Below are positions 16,407 through 25,189 of a stretch of 64,000 bases of DNA, in pieces. The DNA lies in assembly GCF_030232265.1 (NCBI RefSeq), contig NZ_JASPJK010000004.1, forward strand, positions 62,001-126,000. The letters are read 5' to 3'. Made by a program: the position numbers and the translations under genes. The stretch comes from Corynebacterium sp. MSK041 (lineage in GTDB: Bacteria; Actinomycetota; Actinomycetes; Mycobacteriales; Mycobacteriaceae). Positions within the stretch are counted from its first letter, which is position 1; each line of letters starts with the position of its first letter. A model generated the notes under the pieces. That model had not been told where the DNA came from. It made no database searches and saw only the letters and a program-made list of their open reading frames with translations.

Positions 16407-17276
16407 ATGATTGACGCGTCCGATACTGCCTTAGTTATTGAAGGTGGCGGAATGCGCAATTCGTACACCGCGCCAGCCATAGTGAAGCTCATCGAGGAAA
16501 ACGTGCGCTTCGGCTGGGTCGGCGGTGTATCGGCGGGCTCCGTGCACACGTTCAACTACGTGTCGCAGGATGCTCACCGCGCACGCGAATCCTTCACTAC
16601 CTTTGCCGCGCACGAACAATTTGGTGGGTGGATGTCCTTTGCGCGGGGGCACGGATACTTCAACGCCGAGTTCATCTACGAACGCTCCGGTGATGTCCTG
16701 CCCTTCGACTGGGAGACCTTCCAAGCCAACAGTGACATCGAAGTTCACATTGAAGCAGTTCGCGCCGACACGGGGCACACCGAGCAGTGGACGCGCCGCA
16801 CCATCGACTCGCCGGAAAGCATCGGCCTCATCGCCCGCGCATCCTCAACAGTGCCGAAAGTCATGCCGATGGGCTTCATCGACGGCATTCCGTATGTAGA
16901 CGGCGCGCTCGGGTATTCAGGGGGCTTGCTTATTAGCGCCGCGGAGAAAGCCGGCTTCCAAAAATTCCTCGTCCTTGCCACTAAGGAACGCTCCTACGTG
17001 CGTCCAACAGTGACACGGCCGACGGCCACGCGCAGGCTGTTTTCCAAGCACCCCGCCGTGGCTGAAGCCCTTATCGTGCGGCCCGGGCGCTACAACGCTT
17101 CTAAACGCCGCATCCTCGAACTCGAAAAAGAAGGGCGCGCGCAGGTGTTCTTCCCGGAAGCGATGAGCGTGGACGCATCCGAACGAAATCTAGCCAAGCT
17201 CACCGCCAACTACGCCCTGGGGAAGGCGCAAGTTGAGCGCGAGTGGGAGCAGTGGATGGAGTTTTTGGGGCGTTAG
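16407..17276 (+). CDS. Patatin-like phospholipase family protein (copy B)
   Basis: 289 residues, paralogous over the whole length to the gene at 15480, so this is an old tandem duplication. All catalytic elements are kept: EGGGMRNSYTAPAI near the N-terminus, VGGVSAGSVHT with the nucleophile serine near residue 42, and YVDGALGYSGG near residue 165. Copy B differs most in the last third (TRPTATRRLFSKHPAVAEAL). A TACAAT box at 16394-16399 ends 7 nt before the ATG, so it has its own leaderless promoter and is not only read from copy A. The separate promoters suggest that the two copies are regulated apart. Confidence 0.87.
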   Translation: MIDASDTALVIEGGGMRNSYTAPAIVKLIEENVRFGWVGGVSAGSVHTFNYVSQDAHRARESFTTFAAHEQFGGWMSFARGHGYFNAEFIYERSGDVLPFDWETFQANSDIEVHIEAVRADTGHTEQWTRRTIDSPESIGLIARASSTVPKVMPMGFIDGIPYVDGALGYSGGLLISAAEKAGFQKFLVLATKERSYVRPTVTRPTATRRLFSKHPAVAEALIVRPGRYNASKRRILELEKEGRAQVFFPEAMSVDASERNLAKLTANYALGKAQVEREWEQWMEFLGR

Positions 17277-17353
17277 TGGTTGCTGGTCGCTGCTAGTGGT
17301 TTCCAGTCTCTCAAGTGGCATATTGCTTGGAATTTGCTGCTAATATCCCGTGA

Positions 17354-18745
17354 ATGAAGTTATCTCTGCGTATTGCTGCCCTCCTTGTGGCCGGGGCAGT
17401 TGTTGGCGGCGGTGTCGCCCAAGCTCAAGCTCAACCTGCGCCCACCGGGACCCGGCTGATGCACCGGGATGTGGAATCCTCCGATGCTGTTCCGTGGGCC
17501 GGCCCCAATGCCGCTGGGCAGCTGCATTGGTCGGTGCCTCAGGGAACATGCTCCACGGTTTTCCAGGCGTCCAATGGCATGGTGCTTGGATTGTGCACCA
17601 AGTATGTGGGCACGGAACAAAAACACAAGAATCCGCTGGGTCTCGACGTGGTCGTGCCGTCCGTTGTTCTCTTCGATCCGAACACCGCGCAGCCGCTGGC
17701 CACCTTGGAACTGCGGAAGGCATCGCTGCTCGGTGGCGTGTATGGCTACCTGGATGAGCAGGACGAGATTGTCATTGCTGAAGGCACGGACGTGCTGCGC
17801 ATTGGGCACCACTTTGATCATGGGCGGTGGCACCTGACCATCGAACAGCGCACGCCGCTTGGTCTGCCGGCCGGTACGCCTTTGGCGGGGCTGGCCTCTG
17901 ACGGCGCTGGTCGTACGTGGTTTGTGACGAAGTACTCCACCATCGGTGTTATTGATGGCTCGCGGATTATCACTCGCCCGCTCGCGCAGGCACCAGGTGG
18001 TGAAATCGTTGCTAATGGCCTGACGGGTAGACCCAACGGCATGAGCGTTCTTACCAGTCATTCGCTCAATGAGGTCTTCTACAACGGTAGTTCCATTGAG
18101 CTCAAGTGGCGCCGTGACTATGACCGCGGCAGTGCGCGCAAGCCAGGTCAGTTGTCATGGGGCTCAGGAACAACGCCGACGGTGTTTGGGCCGGGAGGGA
18201 AGTGGCAGGCGATCGTCGATAATGCGGATGGCTCCCCGAATCTCATCGTCTTGGACTCCGAAACCGGCAACGACGTCTGCGTGATGCCGGCGTTCACCAG
18301 CGGCGGGCCAGGCACGGAAAATTCCATCATGGCTAGCGGGAACACGCTGTGGATTCCTTCCACGTACGGCTTCGTGTACCCGCCGAATGCGGTTGAAGGT
18401 ATGGCTCGTCCGATGTTCGCGCCGTTTACGGGAGGGCTTACGCGTATCGACGTTAAGCCTGATGAGGGTGCCGGTGTCACCTGCGAACGCGTCTGGGAGA
18501 AGCCACGCAAGATTGAGACCCTGCCGATTCTGACGGAGAAAGACCGCATGATCTGGTCCCTCAGTACCGATCCGGCGCGGTTGAGCGTTGACCTCGTGGG
18601 CATCAGCGCGGACACGGGCGAAGAGGTTGCGCGCCGTCAGGTTGGCCATCTGCCTGGAGACTTGCCACTGCAGCTGACCGGGATGATCACACCGGATGGG
18701 GCGTACTGGCAGGGGACCTTGACTCGTATGATTCGGGTGAAGTAG
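17354..18745 (+). CDS. Secreted protein of unknown function, probable beta-propeller
   Basis: 463 residues. The first 29 residues form a signal peptide (MKLSLRIAALLVAGAVV, then GVAQAQA before the mature QPAPTGTR). The remainder has repeated short strands and turns with VVLFDPNTAQPLATLEL, TWFVTKYSTIGVIDGS and LIVLDSETGNDVC, which read like blades of a beta-propeller of the WD/PQQ type. Three cysteines are seen in the first half and two later, some possibly paired outside the cell. No enzyme motif is visible, and I do not recognise the family. TAATAT (17341-17346) ends 7 nt before the ATG, so it is probably leaderless. A hairpin terminator follows. Confidence 0.8.
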   Translation: MKLSLRIAALLVAGAVVGGGVAQAQAQPAPTGTRLMHRDVESSDAVPWAGPNAAGQLHWSVPQGTCSTVFQASNGMVLGLCTKYVGTEQKHKNPLGLDVVVPSVVLFDPNTAQPLATLELRKASLLGGVYGYLDEQDEIVIAEGTDVLRIGHHFDHGRWHLTIEQRTPLGLPAGTPLAGLASDGAGRTWFVTKYSTIGVIDGSRIITRPLAQAPGGEIVANGLTGRPNGMSVLTSHSLNEVFYNGSSIELKWRRDYDRGSARKPGQLSWGSGTTPTVFGPGGKWQAIVDNADGSPNLIVLDSETGNDVCVMPAFTSGGPGTENSIMASGNTLWIPSTYGFVYPPNAVEGMARPMFAPFTGGLTRIDVKPDEGAGVTCERVWEKPRKIETLPILTEKDRMIWSLSTDPARLSVDLVGISADTGEEVARRQVGHLPGDLPLQLTGMITPDGAYWQGTLTRMIRVK

Positions 18746-18749
18746 GGGA

Positions 18750-18787
18750 TTTTTCGGAAGGGCCTTCTCTGAAGGCTTTCTCGAAAA
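18750..18787 (+). terminator. Hairpin after the secreted-protein gene
   Basis: An imperfect long stem: TTTTTCG...GCCTTC, a TCT loop, then GAAGGC...CGAAAAA. The inner 6-bp stem (18762-18767 with 18771-18776) is perfect and is followed by TTTC. Confidence 0.55.
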
Positions 18788-18887
18788 AGTTCTCGAACAC
18801 CCTTGCGTAACCGTGTTTGGGTGGGATAGGATGTTGTTAGTGGCCGATAAGGTGAATTAACAACATCCTTAGGGGAAGGAGGGGGAA

Positions 18888-20441
18888 ATGTCCGCTAAAG
18901 TTTCGCAGCTGGTTGCAACCATTGGAAATGCGCTAATGCAGTTGCGTGATGAGTTCGCGGATCCCTCGACTGTTACTCTGGCGGATGTCGCTGGGGACAT
19001 GGAGAAGCTTGAAGACTTCTTCAATTCGAAGGCTTTGATCGATGCCTGTTTCGCCTATGTGTGCGAACGTGATGAGGCGGGTAGGTTGGTTGGTGCTAGT
19101 CGCCCCAATGCCTATTTGCAGAACCGGCTGGGGCTCTCACCGGGGGAGGCCTATGACAGGCTCGCGCGTGGCAGGGACTTGTTTGCGCCGCCACCGGAGT
19201 CGGCGGGGGATCCCGAGGAGCCTGAAGGTGACCCAGGGGAGGATTTGTTCACAGGTTCATCGGGCGTCGAGCAGGACGCCGAGGAAGAGAAGCGACGTGC
19301 GGCAGAAGAGCGGCGTCGTGCTCAGGAGGAGTCGCGTCGGCGGGCTGCTGCGGTGTCGGCGGAGAAACAGAACGTTATTCGCAGGGAGCTGGACAAGCTG
19401 TTGAAGGCTGCGCGTGGTGAGCGTACGCGTATCCATGCCGAAGCCATGAAACAAGCAGATAAGCGGGACGCGAAGGATCTGCGGTACTTTGTTCGCCGTC
19501 TTGTTGAGGAAGCAAACCGTGAGCACGCTCCGCGCACCAACCCGAATGCGGGATTTGAGAATCGTGGATTGCATATTGGGCGCAGAAAGCCTGATGGGTC
19601 CGTGGACGTTACGTTGACCACCACTGCTGGCCACGCGGCTTTGATTAAGGCTCATTCGGATAAGGGGCTGGCGCCCAATAGCAACATGAATCCGGATGAG
19701 ACGGACTACCGGAGCCCGGCTCAGCGCCGGTACGACCAGTTCTTCTCAATCTTCCAAAAGCATGAGTCGGACCAGCAGAAAGTCACTGGTGGTGCTGCTT
19801 CGGTGGTTGTGCCGATGACTTTGGATGATTTGGCGGATGCGGATGGCCAGACCACGTTCATGACGAATACGGGGATCGAGGTTGATGTCTTCGACCTGGT
19901 CCGCCTTGGCCTTGATGGCTCGGAAGGGCCCACGCATTTCGTGCTTCAGTTGGATGGTGTGACGGGAGTGCCCCTGTCGATGGGGCGTACACGTTGTGCA
20001 TCTATCGCCCAGCGCATCGCGTTGCTCGCGGTGCAGGGAGTCTGCACGTGGACTGGGTGTACTGCGCCACTGTCGGAGTGCGAGATCCACCACATCATCG
20101 CCTGGATCAAGGGTGGTCGGACCGATATCTCCAACCTCACCGGGCTGTGCCGGGAGCACCATAGGTGCAACAATGATGAAAGAGACGGTAGTCACGGCAA
20201 GGGACATATGGAATATGACCCGGGAACGGGGCGGGCGGGCCTAGTTAGGTCTGGAAGTACGCGCATAGAGTTCAATGGGGCGGACCCGGCGGAAAACTCG
20301 GCAGTCAACCGCGCCATGGGGAGGGCCGGGGCTCATCGACCGCGAGCAGCGGCACGGGTAAGAGGCAGACCTGATGGGGAAATGTTCCCGGTGAGACCAC
20401 GATCAAGCAGGGAAAAGTCGAAAGTAGTGCGCCGTGTGTGA
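18888..20441 (+). CDS. 13E12-repeat/DUF222-type HNH endonuclease family protein
   Basis: 517 residues with a strong SD (GGAAGGAGGGGG). The C-terminal HNH nuclease motif is complete: CTWTGCTAPLSECEIHHIIAW near residues 385-405 (split by a zinc knuckle of two Cys), GGRTDISNLTGLCREHH after it, with histidine and asparagine of the ββα-metal fold. The middle has a highly charged coiled-coil stretch (EEEKRRAAEERRRAQEESR) near residue 130. Actinobacteria carry many copies of this family, often as dispersed repeats. Their role is not established, and mobile or DNA-repair functions have been proposed. The long R/K-rich tail after the HNH motif may bind DNA. No partner gene is evident. Confidence 0.85.
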   Translation: MSAKVSQLVATIGNALMQLRDEFADPSTVTLADVAGDMEKLEDFFNSKALIDACFAYVCERDEAGRLVGASRPNAYLQNRLGLSPGEAYDRLARGRDLFAPPPESAGDPEEPEGDPGEDLFTGSSGVEQDAEEEKRRAAEERRRAQEESRRRAAAVSAEKQNVIRRELDKLLKAARGERTRIHAEAMKQADKRDAKDLRYFVRRLVEEANREHAPRTNPNAGFENRGLHIGRRKPDGSVDVTLTTTAGHAALIKAHSDKGLAPNSNMNPDETDYRSPAQRRYDQFFSIFQKHESDQQKVTGGAASVVVPMTLDDLADADGQTTFMTNTGIEVDVFDLVRLGLDGSEGPTHFVLQLDGVTGVPLSMGRTRCASIAQRIALLAVQGVCTWTGCTAPLSECEIHHIIAWIKGGRTDISNLTGLCREHHRCNNDERDGSHGKGHMEYDPGTGRAGLVRSGSTRIEFNGADPAENSAVNRAMGRAGAHRPRAAARVRGRPDGEMFPVRPRSSREKSKVVRRV

Positions 20442-20551
20442 TGCGTGGCGGGTGAATCAGAATGGTCGGAGCGTCCTCCGAATGGGTGTGGTCCACGTAG
20501 AATCGAGTGCACGCTGCGTTCTTATCCCTGAACAGAAAGCTGGTGATTCCA

Positions 20552-21211
20552 ATGCTTAAAGGCATGCACGAAGGCAAGCAGGTCAATATCGTGAGCCGAA
20601 TCTGTGCGGGGATGGCGCTGTCCGGCGCTGTTTTCCTTGCGGGATGCAGCAATGGTGAAAGCTCCAATCTTGCGGAACCGTCGCTGGAGGTTACTGGGTC
20701 GCAGGCGGATCGTGCCGCGGATGATAGTGCGGCCGAGTCCACGGTCGAAGTGACCACGACTCAGACGGAACGTGAGAAAGAAGGCGAGAAAGACTGCAAC
20801 ACGGATCCTGCGTCGCCGGAGATTCACAAAGCTACGGCGGAGGTGAATGAGAAGTATCCGAACGAGTACGGGGGCTGGGTATTTACGGGGCGCACGAATT
20901 ATGACTCGTGTGGGGATCTGAGTTATGCGCTCGTGACGCAGGCGAAACAGGGGAATGCGCAGTTCGGAACCCTGATTCTGATGTTCCACAAGGGGGAGTA
21001 CATCGGTATTGACTCCACTGCGCCGCAGCAGGCGATGGAGATCACGCCGAAGGATGGCGGCAGCTTCACTGTTCTGTACAAGGACTGGGAAGCGCTACAT
21101 GAATCTGGTGACGCGAACGTCGAAGCACCGAAGTACAACAGCACGGTGACGTACTACTGGGATGGCGACAAGGTCGCGCATGAGGGGCGGATTCCGAACA
21201 CGAACCTCTAG
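20552..21211 (+). CDS. Putative lipoprotein
   Basis: About 219 residues from ATG 20552. A GTG at 20591 would give a compact lipoprotein signal (VSRICAGMALSG then AVFLAGC) and may be the true start. The lipobox LAGC puts the mature cysteine directly before SNGESS. A low-complexity linker rich in E, S and T follows (STVEVTTTQTEREKE), then a folded C-terminal domain with EKYPNEYGGWVFTGRTNYD and three further cysteines at most. The architecture and the central YNDC/YDSCGDL-like region resemble other LppP/LprE-type actinobacterial lipoproteins, including the gene at 46233. The function is unknown. Confidence 0.75.
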   Translation: MLKGMHEGKQVNIVSRICAGMALSGAVFLAGCSNGESSNLAEPSLEVTGSQADRAADDSAAESTVEVTTTQTEREKEGEKDCNTDPASPEIHKATAEVNEKYPNEYGGWVFTGRTNYDSCGDLSYALVTQAKQGNAQFGTLILMFHKGEYIGIDSTAPQQAMEITPKDGGSFTVLYKDWEALHESGDANVEAPKYNSTVTYYWDGDKVAHEGRIPNTNL

Positions 21212-21230
21212 AACACGAAGGTTCTAGAGG
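21205..21230. terminator. Perfect hairpin between convergent genes
   Basis: CCTCTAGAAC (21205-21214) and GTTCTAGAGG (21221-21230) are perfect 10-bp arms around a 6-nt loop. The left arm contains the TAG stop of the lipoprotein gene. No T run is present on either side. Confidence 0.55.
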
Positions 21231-21244
21231 GGGATTGGCCGGAT

Positions 21245-22888
21245 CTAGTCTGCGACGAGAGGCTCCATGGTGAGCTCGGGGTGCTCCTTCTCAATGAAGG
21301 CGAGCTTCCACTTGTCGCCGAATAGGGCGATGAGTTCGCCGTCGGTGCGGGTGAAGATCTCCACGCCGCGCTGGCGACCCAGTTCCGGGGCGGATTCGGT
21401 GTCGGTGCGGCGGGCGACGGAGTAGGGGATGGGTTCCGCGACGGTCTCAACGTTGTATTCGTTTTCCATGCGGGCCTGCATGACTTCGAACTGCATGGGG
21501 CCGACGGCGGCCATGACAGGGGCGGCATCGCCGCGCAGGTCGTTGCGGAGGATCTGCACGACTCCTTCGGCATCGAGCTGCTCCAACGCCTTGCGGAATT
21601 GCTTGTACTTGCCCAGGGACTTGGTGCGCAGCGTGCGGAAATGCTCCGGCGCGAACTGGGGCATCGGTGGGAACTGCACTTTCTTGCCGGCGTAGATGGT
21701 GTCGCCGGGGGCGAGCGATCCGGCGTTGACCAGGCCGATGATGTCGCCGGGGAAGGCAGTTTCCACGGTGTCGCGGTCGCGGCCGAAGACGGTGAGAGCG
21801 TACTTGGTGGAGAAGCTGCGGCCTGACTGGGCGTGTGTAACCTGCATGCCGCGGTCGAATTCGCCGGAGACGACGCGCATGAACGCGAGGGTGTCGCGGT
21901 GGTTCTTATCCATGCCGGCCTGGACCTTGAACACGACACCGGAGAAATCATCGCCGACCTCACGCACCGGGTCGATGGCTTGGCCGCCACCGGCAGTTGC
22001 GGCCTCGATGGCTTGTGGGTCAGATACGCGGCCCTCCGGGGCGGGGGCGATAGCGCACAGGGTGTCCAGAATCTGGTGCACACCGAAATTAAGCATCGCG
22101 GAGGCGAAGATCAAAGGCGAGGTGACGCACTGCTCGAAGAGTTCTTGGCTGTGGACGGCACCATCAGCCGCGAGCAGTTCAGCCTCCTCAACAGCGATGT
22201 CCCAAGCATCGCCTTCTTTTGCGGCGGCATCGGCAGGGGCGAAGTATTCCTCCGGTGCGATGGTGGAACCGCCGGCGGTGCGGGTGAAGTGGATGTACTG
22301 GTCCGCCTCACCGTCGTCGTTGACGTGCGCGAGGCCGCGGAAGTCGCCCGCTTCGCCGACGGGCCAGTACAGGGGGGTGGGTTGGAGGTCGATTTCGGTG
22401 ACGATTTCGTCGACAAGCTCGAGTGGTTCACGCCCCACACGGTCCCACTTGTTGATCACGGTGACGATCGGCAGTCCGCGGGCTTTGCAGACGCGGAAGA
22501 GTTTGAGGGTTTGGGGCTCGAGGCCCTTGGCGGCGTCGATAAGCATGACTGCGGCATCGACCGCGGAGAGCACACGGTAGGTGTCCTCGGAGAAATCCGC
22601 GTGACCTGGGGTGTCCACGAGATTGATCACGTACGGTTCACCGTCGTGGCCCTCTGGCGCGTATTCGAACTGTAGGGCAGAGGAGGCGATGGAGATCCCG
22701 CGGTCCTTCTCCATCTCCATCCAGTCAGACACCGTCGCCTTGCGGTTGCCTTTGCCGTGCACCGCGCCAGCCTCCGAAATGACGTGCGCGTGCAGTGCGA
22801 GTGCCTCCGTCAACGTCGACTTACCGGCGTCCGGGTGGGCGATGACGGCGAATGTGCGGCGGCGGGCGGCCTCGGAAACGGTGCTCAT
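21245..22888 (-). CDS. prfC: Peptide chain release factor 3
   Basis: 547 residues. A translational GTPase that removes RF1/RF2 from the ribosome after peptide release. G motifs: G1 AHPDAGKSTLTEALAL near residue 17, G2/switch in DRGISIASSALQF, G3 DTPGHADFSEDTYR near residue 90, G4 NKWDR near residue 145. The C-terminal RF3 domain is complete (MEFEVMQ-type element QFEVMQARMENEYNVE near residue 470). Length is standard. The start ATG at 22888 follows ACAGG. It is the last gene on the minus strand before a convergent lipoprotein gene. Confidence 0.95.
   Translation of the reverse strand: MSTVSEAARRRTFAVIAHPDAGKSTLTEALALHAHVISEAGAVHGKGNRKATVSDWMEMEKDRGISIASSALQFEYAPEGHDGEPYVINLVDTPGHADFSEDTYRVLSAVDAAVMLIDAAKGLEPQTLKLFRVCKARGLPIVTVINKWDRVGREPLELVDEIVTEIDLQPTPLYWPVGEAGDFRGLAHVNDDGEADQYIHFTRTAGGSTIAPEEYFAPADAAAKEGDAWDIAVEEAELLAADGAVHSQELFEQCVTSPLIFASAMLNFGVHQILDTLCAIAPAPEGRVSDPQAIEAATAGGGQAIDPVREVGDDFSGVVFKVQAGMDKNHRDTLAFMRVVSGEFDRGMQVTHAQSGRSFSTKYALTVFGRDRDTVETAFPGDIIGLVNAGSLAPGDTIYAGKKVQFPPMPQFAPEHFRTLRTKSLGKYKQFRKALEQLDAEGVVQILRNDLRGDAAPVMAAVGPMQFEVMQARMENEYNVETVAEPIPYSVARRTDTESAPELGRQRGVEIFTRTDGELIALFGDKWKLAFIEKEHPELTMEPLVAD
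22537..22546 (+). repeat. GTCGATAAGC motif, copy 6
   Basis: Inside prfC, read on the minus strand as MLIDAA just after the G3 region. Confidence 0.8.
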
Positions 22889-22947
22889 GACCTGTAGAGG
22901 GTAGTCGCTTAGACGTTACGAGGGCTAACTAGCGCAATGCAGCGGAA

Positions 22948-23832
22948 TCAGGACAGCTTTTCGAGGAAAAGAGCCTGGTCGATCGCTCTCCCGATGGCTG
23001 CTCCCGTGCCTGCCGCCTGCGAAACTTGGTCGGGTGAGCTGACAACATTGCCCGCCGCCCACAGTCCTGGCTGCGATGTCAGTCCACGTTGTGTATGGAC
23101 CCATCCGTCGACGACATTACACCCAGCTTCGCGCAGCAGTTCGTCGTTTGGTTCGAAACGTGGACCGGTGAAACAGGATTCGAAGACGAATTGGTGGCCT
23201 GTCGTGCGGACTACGACTCGATCGGATTCCACTGGGCCCACCTCGAGGACGGGTTCGTCGACGATAGCGACACCAAGGGATTCGAAAACGGCGTTCTCAT
23301 TGGCGGGAAGTTCGAGTCCGTTCGGGAAGAACGTGACGGTCCTTGCCCACTTAGTGAGCAGCTTCGAAATATGGAACGTGAAGCCGGGATTCTCTCCGCC
23401 GATAACAGCGAGGTTCGTCCCGTTCACCTCAAAGCCGTGGCAATAAGGACAGTGGAAGACTCGCGTTCCCCATAGCGCGGAGAGGCCAGGCACATCAGGC
23501 AACACGTCGGTGATGCCGGTGGCCACGAGGACATGCGGAGACTCGATGACGTTGCCACTGCCGAGAGCTACGGACCATTTGTCGTGTGCCCTTGTCAGTT
23601 TCTTTGCGCGGTCCCGCACGATCGTTCCACCGAAGGACTCGAATTCTGTGTGGCCCTTTTTCAAGAGTTCGGTTGGGTTGACCGAGTCCATTCCCAGGAT
23701 GCCGTGCGCGTGCTCGCTAAAGCGGTTACGCGGGCGTCCTTCGTCGACCATGCAGACGGACCGATTCGCCCGTGCCAAGTTGATTGCTGCAGCGGTTCCG
23801 GCGAAACCTCCGCCGATGATCGTGACGTCCAT
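22948..23832 (-). CDS. Thioredoxin reductase-like FAD/NAD(P) oxidoreductase
   Basis: 294 residues from ATG 23832, which follows AGGGGATCAG; a longer frame to 23868 has no better signal. FAD-binding GxGxxG is in VTIIGGGFAGTAAAINLARA (residues 3-22). The redox-active pair is in VFHCPYCHGFEV (CxxC near residue 130), and a second nucleotide site follows in LAVIGGENPG. The C-terminal FAD motif is GLWAAGNVVSSPDQV. This is the thioredoxin-reductase fold, but with CPYCHG instead of CATC, as in stand-alone flavoproteins (some annotated as nitroreductase- or bacillithiol-linked). The electron partner is unknown. Divergent from an FMN reductase gene, which may share a redox theme. Confidence 0.85.
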   Translation of the reverse strand: MDVTIIGGGFAGTAAAINLARANRSVCMVDEGRPRNRFSEHAHGILGMDSVNPTELLKKGHTEFESFGGTIVRDRAKKLTRAHDKWSVALGSGNVIESPHVLVATGITDVLPDVPGLSALWGTRVFHCPYCHGFEVNGTNLAVIGGENPGFTFHISKLLTKWARTVTFFPNGLELPANENAVFESLGVAIVDEPVLEVGPVESDRVVVRTTGHQFVFESCFTGPRFEPNDELLREAGCNVVDGWVHTQRGLTSQPGLWAAGNVVSSPDQVSQAAGTGAAIGRAIDQALFLEKLS

Positions 23833-23971
23833 CTTCTGATCCCCTGGAATTCCTTCGTAGATTCTCACGTTGAAGACTCTAGTTACTCGAGCTTCATCGC
23901 GGGAGGTTCTACTGGCCTTTATTAGAGTGGAGCCGAGTTAAGTCACTTGTACGCAAATGAGAGGAAAACAC

Positions 23972-24517
23972 ATGAAGGTTGGCGTGATCATCGGATCCAT
24001 CCGAAAGGGGCGCACCGCGGAGAAGGTTGCCACCTGGCTGCGGGAGAATATCGGGGAGCGCGAGGGCTTCGAGTACGAGTTCATCGACCTCGCAGATTTT
24101 GAGCTCCCGCTTTACGACGGCGCCGGCCTCCCCATGCTCATGAACAAGCAGTACGACAATGATGAGGTGACTCGCTGGTCCCAGGCCGTTGATTCCTGTG
24201 ACGGGTTCATCTTCATCACTCCGGAGTACAACCACTCCGTGCCGGCCGCACTGAAGAATGCCGTGGATACCCTGGGGCCGGAGTGGGTGGGCAAGCCCAT
24301 CGCCTTCGTCGGCTACGGCAGCCTCGGTGCCGTCCGCGCGATCGAGCACTGGCGCCAGATTGCGTCGAACTTCCACATGCACGACGTGCGCGAGCAGCTT
24401 GGTTTCATCCAGGCGATGGAGATGCGCGATGGCTTCAATCCGATGCCGCACCGCGCGACGGAGCTCGCCGCACTGTGTGACCGGCTGGAGGAGTACGCCG
24501 GGAAGTTGCGAGGCTAG
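23972..24517 (+). CDS. NADPH-dependent FMN reductase
   Basis: 181 residues from ATG 23972, 6 nt after AGAGGA; the ATG at 23957 lies upstream of that SD and is rejected. The flavodoxin-like fold of the SsuE/azoreductase family is clear: VGVIIGSIRKGRTAEKVA (FMN phosphate loop, residues 3-20), then GFIFITPEYNHSVPAALKNA (PEYN motif near residue 88) and GKPIAFVGYGSLGA near residue 113. It reduces FMN, quinones or azo compounds with NADPH; the true substrate is not clear. Its stop overlaps the stop of pth, which runs the other way. Confidence 0.9.
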   Translation: MKVGVIIGSIRKGRTAEKVATWLRENIGEREGFEYEFIDLADFELPLYDGAGLPMLMNKQYDNDEVTRWSQAVDSCDGFIFITPEYNHSVPAALKNAVDTLGPEWVGKPIAFVGYGSLGAVRAIEHWRQIASNFHMHDVREQLGFIQAMEMRDGFNPMPHRATELAALCDRLEEYAGKLRG

Positions 24518-25149
24518 TTTCTCGCGTGGATCTCGTTCTGCGCGCGCTGGAGGCCCTGAGTGACGACGAGTCGGGCAGCCTCCGCAGCCAGGGCGATCTG
24601 CACGTCAAGGCCCTTGTCCTCGACAGGGCCAAGAACCCAGTCGGGGACCGGGGTGCCCTTCGGTGGGCGGCCAATGCCGATGCGCACGCGGATGTAATCG
24701 CGGGTACCCAGATGCTCGGTCAGGGACTTCAGGCCGTTGTGGCCGTTCTCATTTCCGCCCAACTTCACGCGGACTTTTCCTGCGGGCAGGTCCAGCTCGT
24801 CGTGGAGGACCACGATGCGCTCCGGCGGAATCCCAAGTTTTTCAGCCACAGGGGCAATACCTTCTCCGCTGAGGTTCATGTAGGTCGTTGAACGCACCGC
24901 AAAGGCGTTGGTGTCCGGCACCATGAGGCCGTGGGCTTTGACGCCGGGAAGCGGCTGTAGGGGAGCGTCGATAAGCTCGTCGAGCGCCATATATCCCACG
25001 TTGTGCCTGGTGGCGGCATATTGTGCGCCGGGGTTACCCAGGCCGACGATGAGCCACTCGGCGTCGATCGCGGCGAGGTCAAGGCCACGGTTTTGGGCGG
25101 GGGCCGGTGCGGGGGAAGAAGAAAACAAGCGGCGCAGAAAATCAAACAC
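24514..25149 (-). CDS. pth: Peptidyl-tRNA hydrolase (copy 1)
   Basis: 211 residues from GTG 25149, which lies 7 nt after a TAGACT -10 box on the minus strand and so is probably leaderless. The enzyme frees tRNA from peptidyl-tRNA dropped by the ribosome. A ~33-residue N-terminal extension (FDFLRRLFSSSPAPAPAQN) precedes the catalytic domain. Active-site residues are all present: GLGNPGAQYAATRHNVG with the catalytic His, STTYMNLSG with Asn, and LHDELDLPAGKVRVKLGG followed by NGHNGLKS. A paralogue lies at 26748. The order pth-rplY-prs-glmU is conserved in mycobacteria. Confidence 0.94.
   Translation of the reverse strand: MFDFLRRLFSSSPAPAPAQNRGLDLAAIDAEWLIVGLGNPGAQYAATRHNVGYMALDELIDAPLQPLPGVKAHGLMVPDTNAFAVRSTTYMNLSGEGIAPVAEKLGIPPERIVVLHDELDLPAGKVRVKLGGNENGHNGLKSLTEHLGTRDYIRVRIGIGRPPKGTPVPDWVLGPVEDKGLDVQIALAAEAARLVVTQGLQRAQNEIHARN
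24967..24976 (+). repeat. GTCGATAAGC motif, copy 7
   Basis: Inside pth, read on the minus strand as ELIDAP shortly after the catalytic histidine. Confidence 0.8.
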
Positions 25150-25189
25150 GGTGCCAAGTCTATGGGAGGTGGGCGTTAAGGTGGACCCC

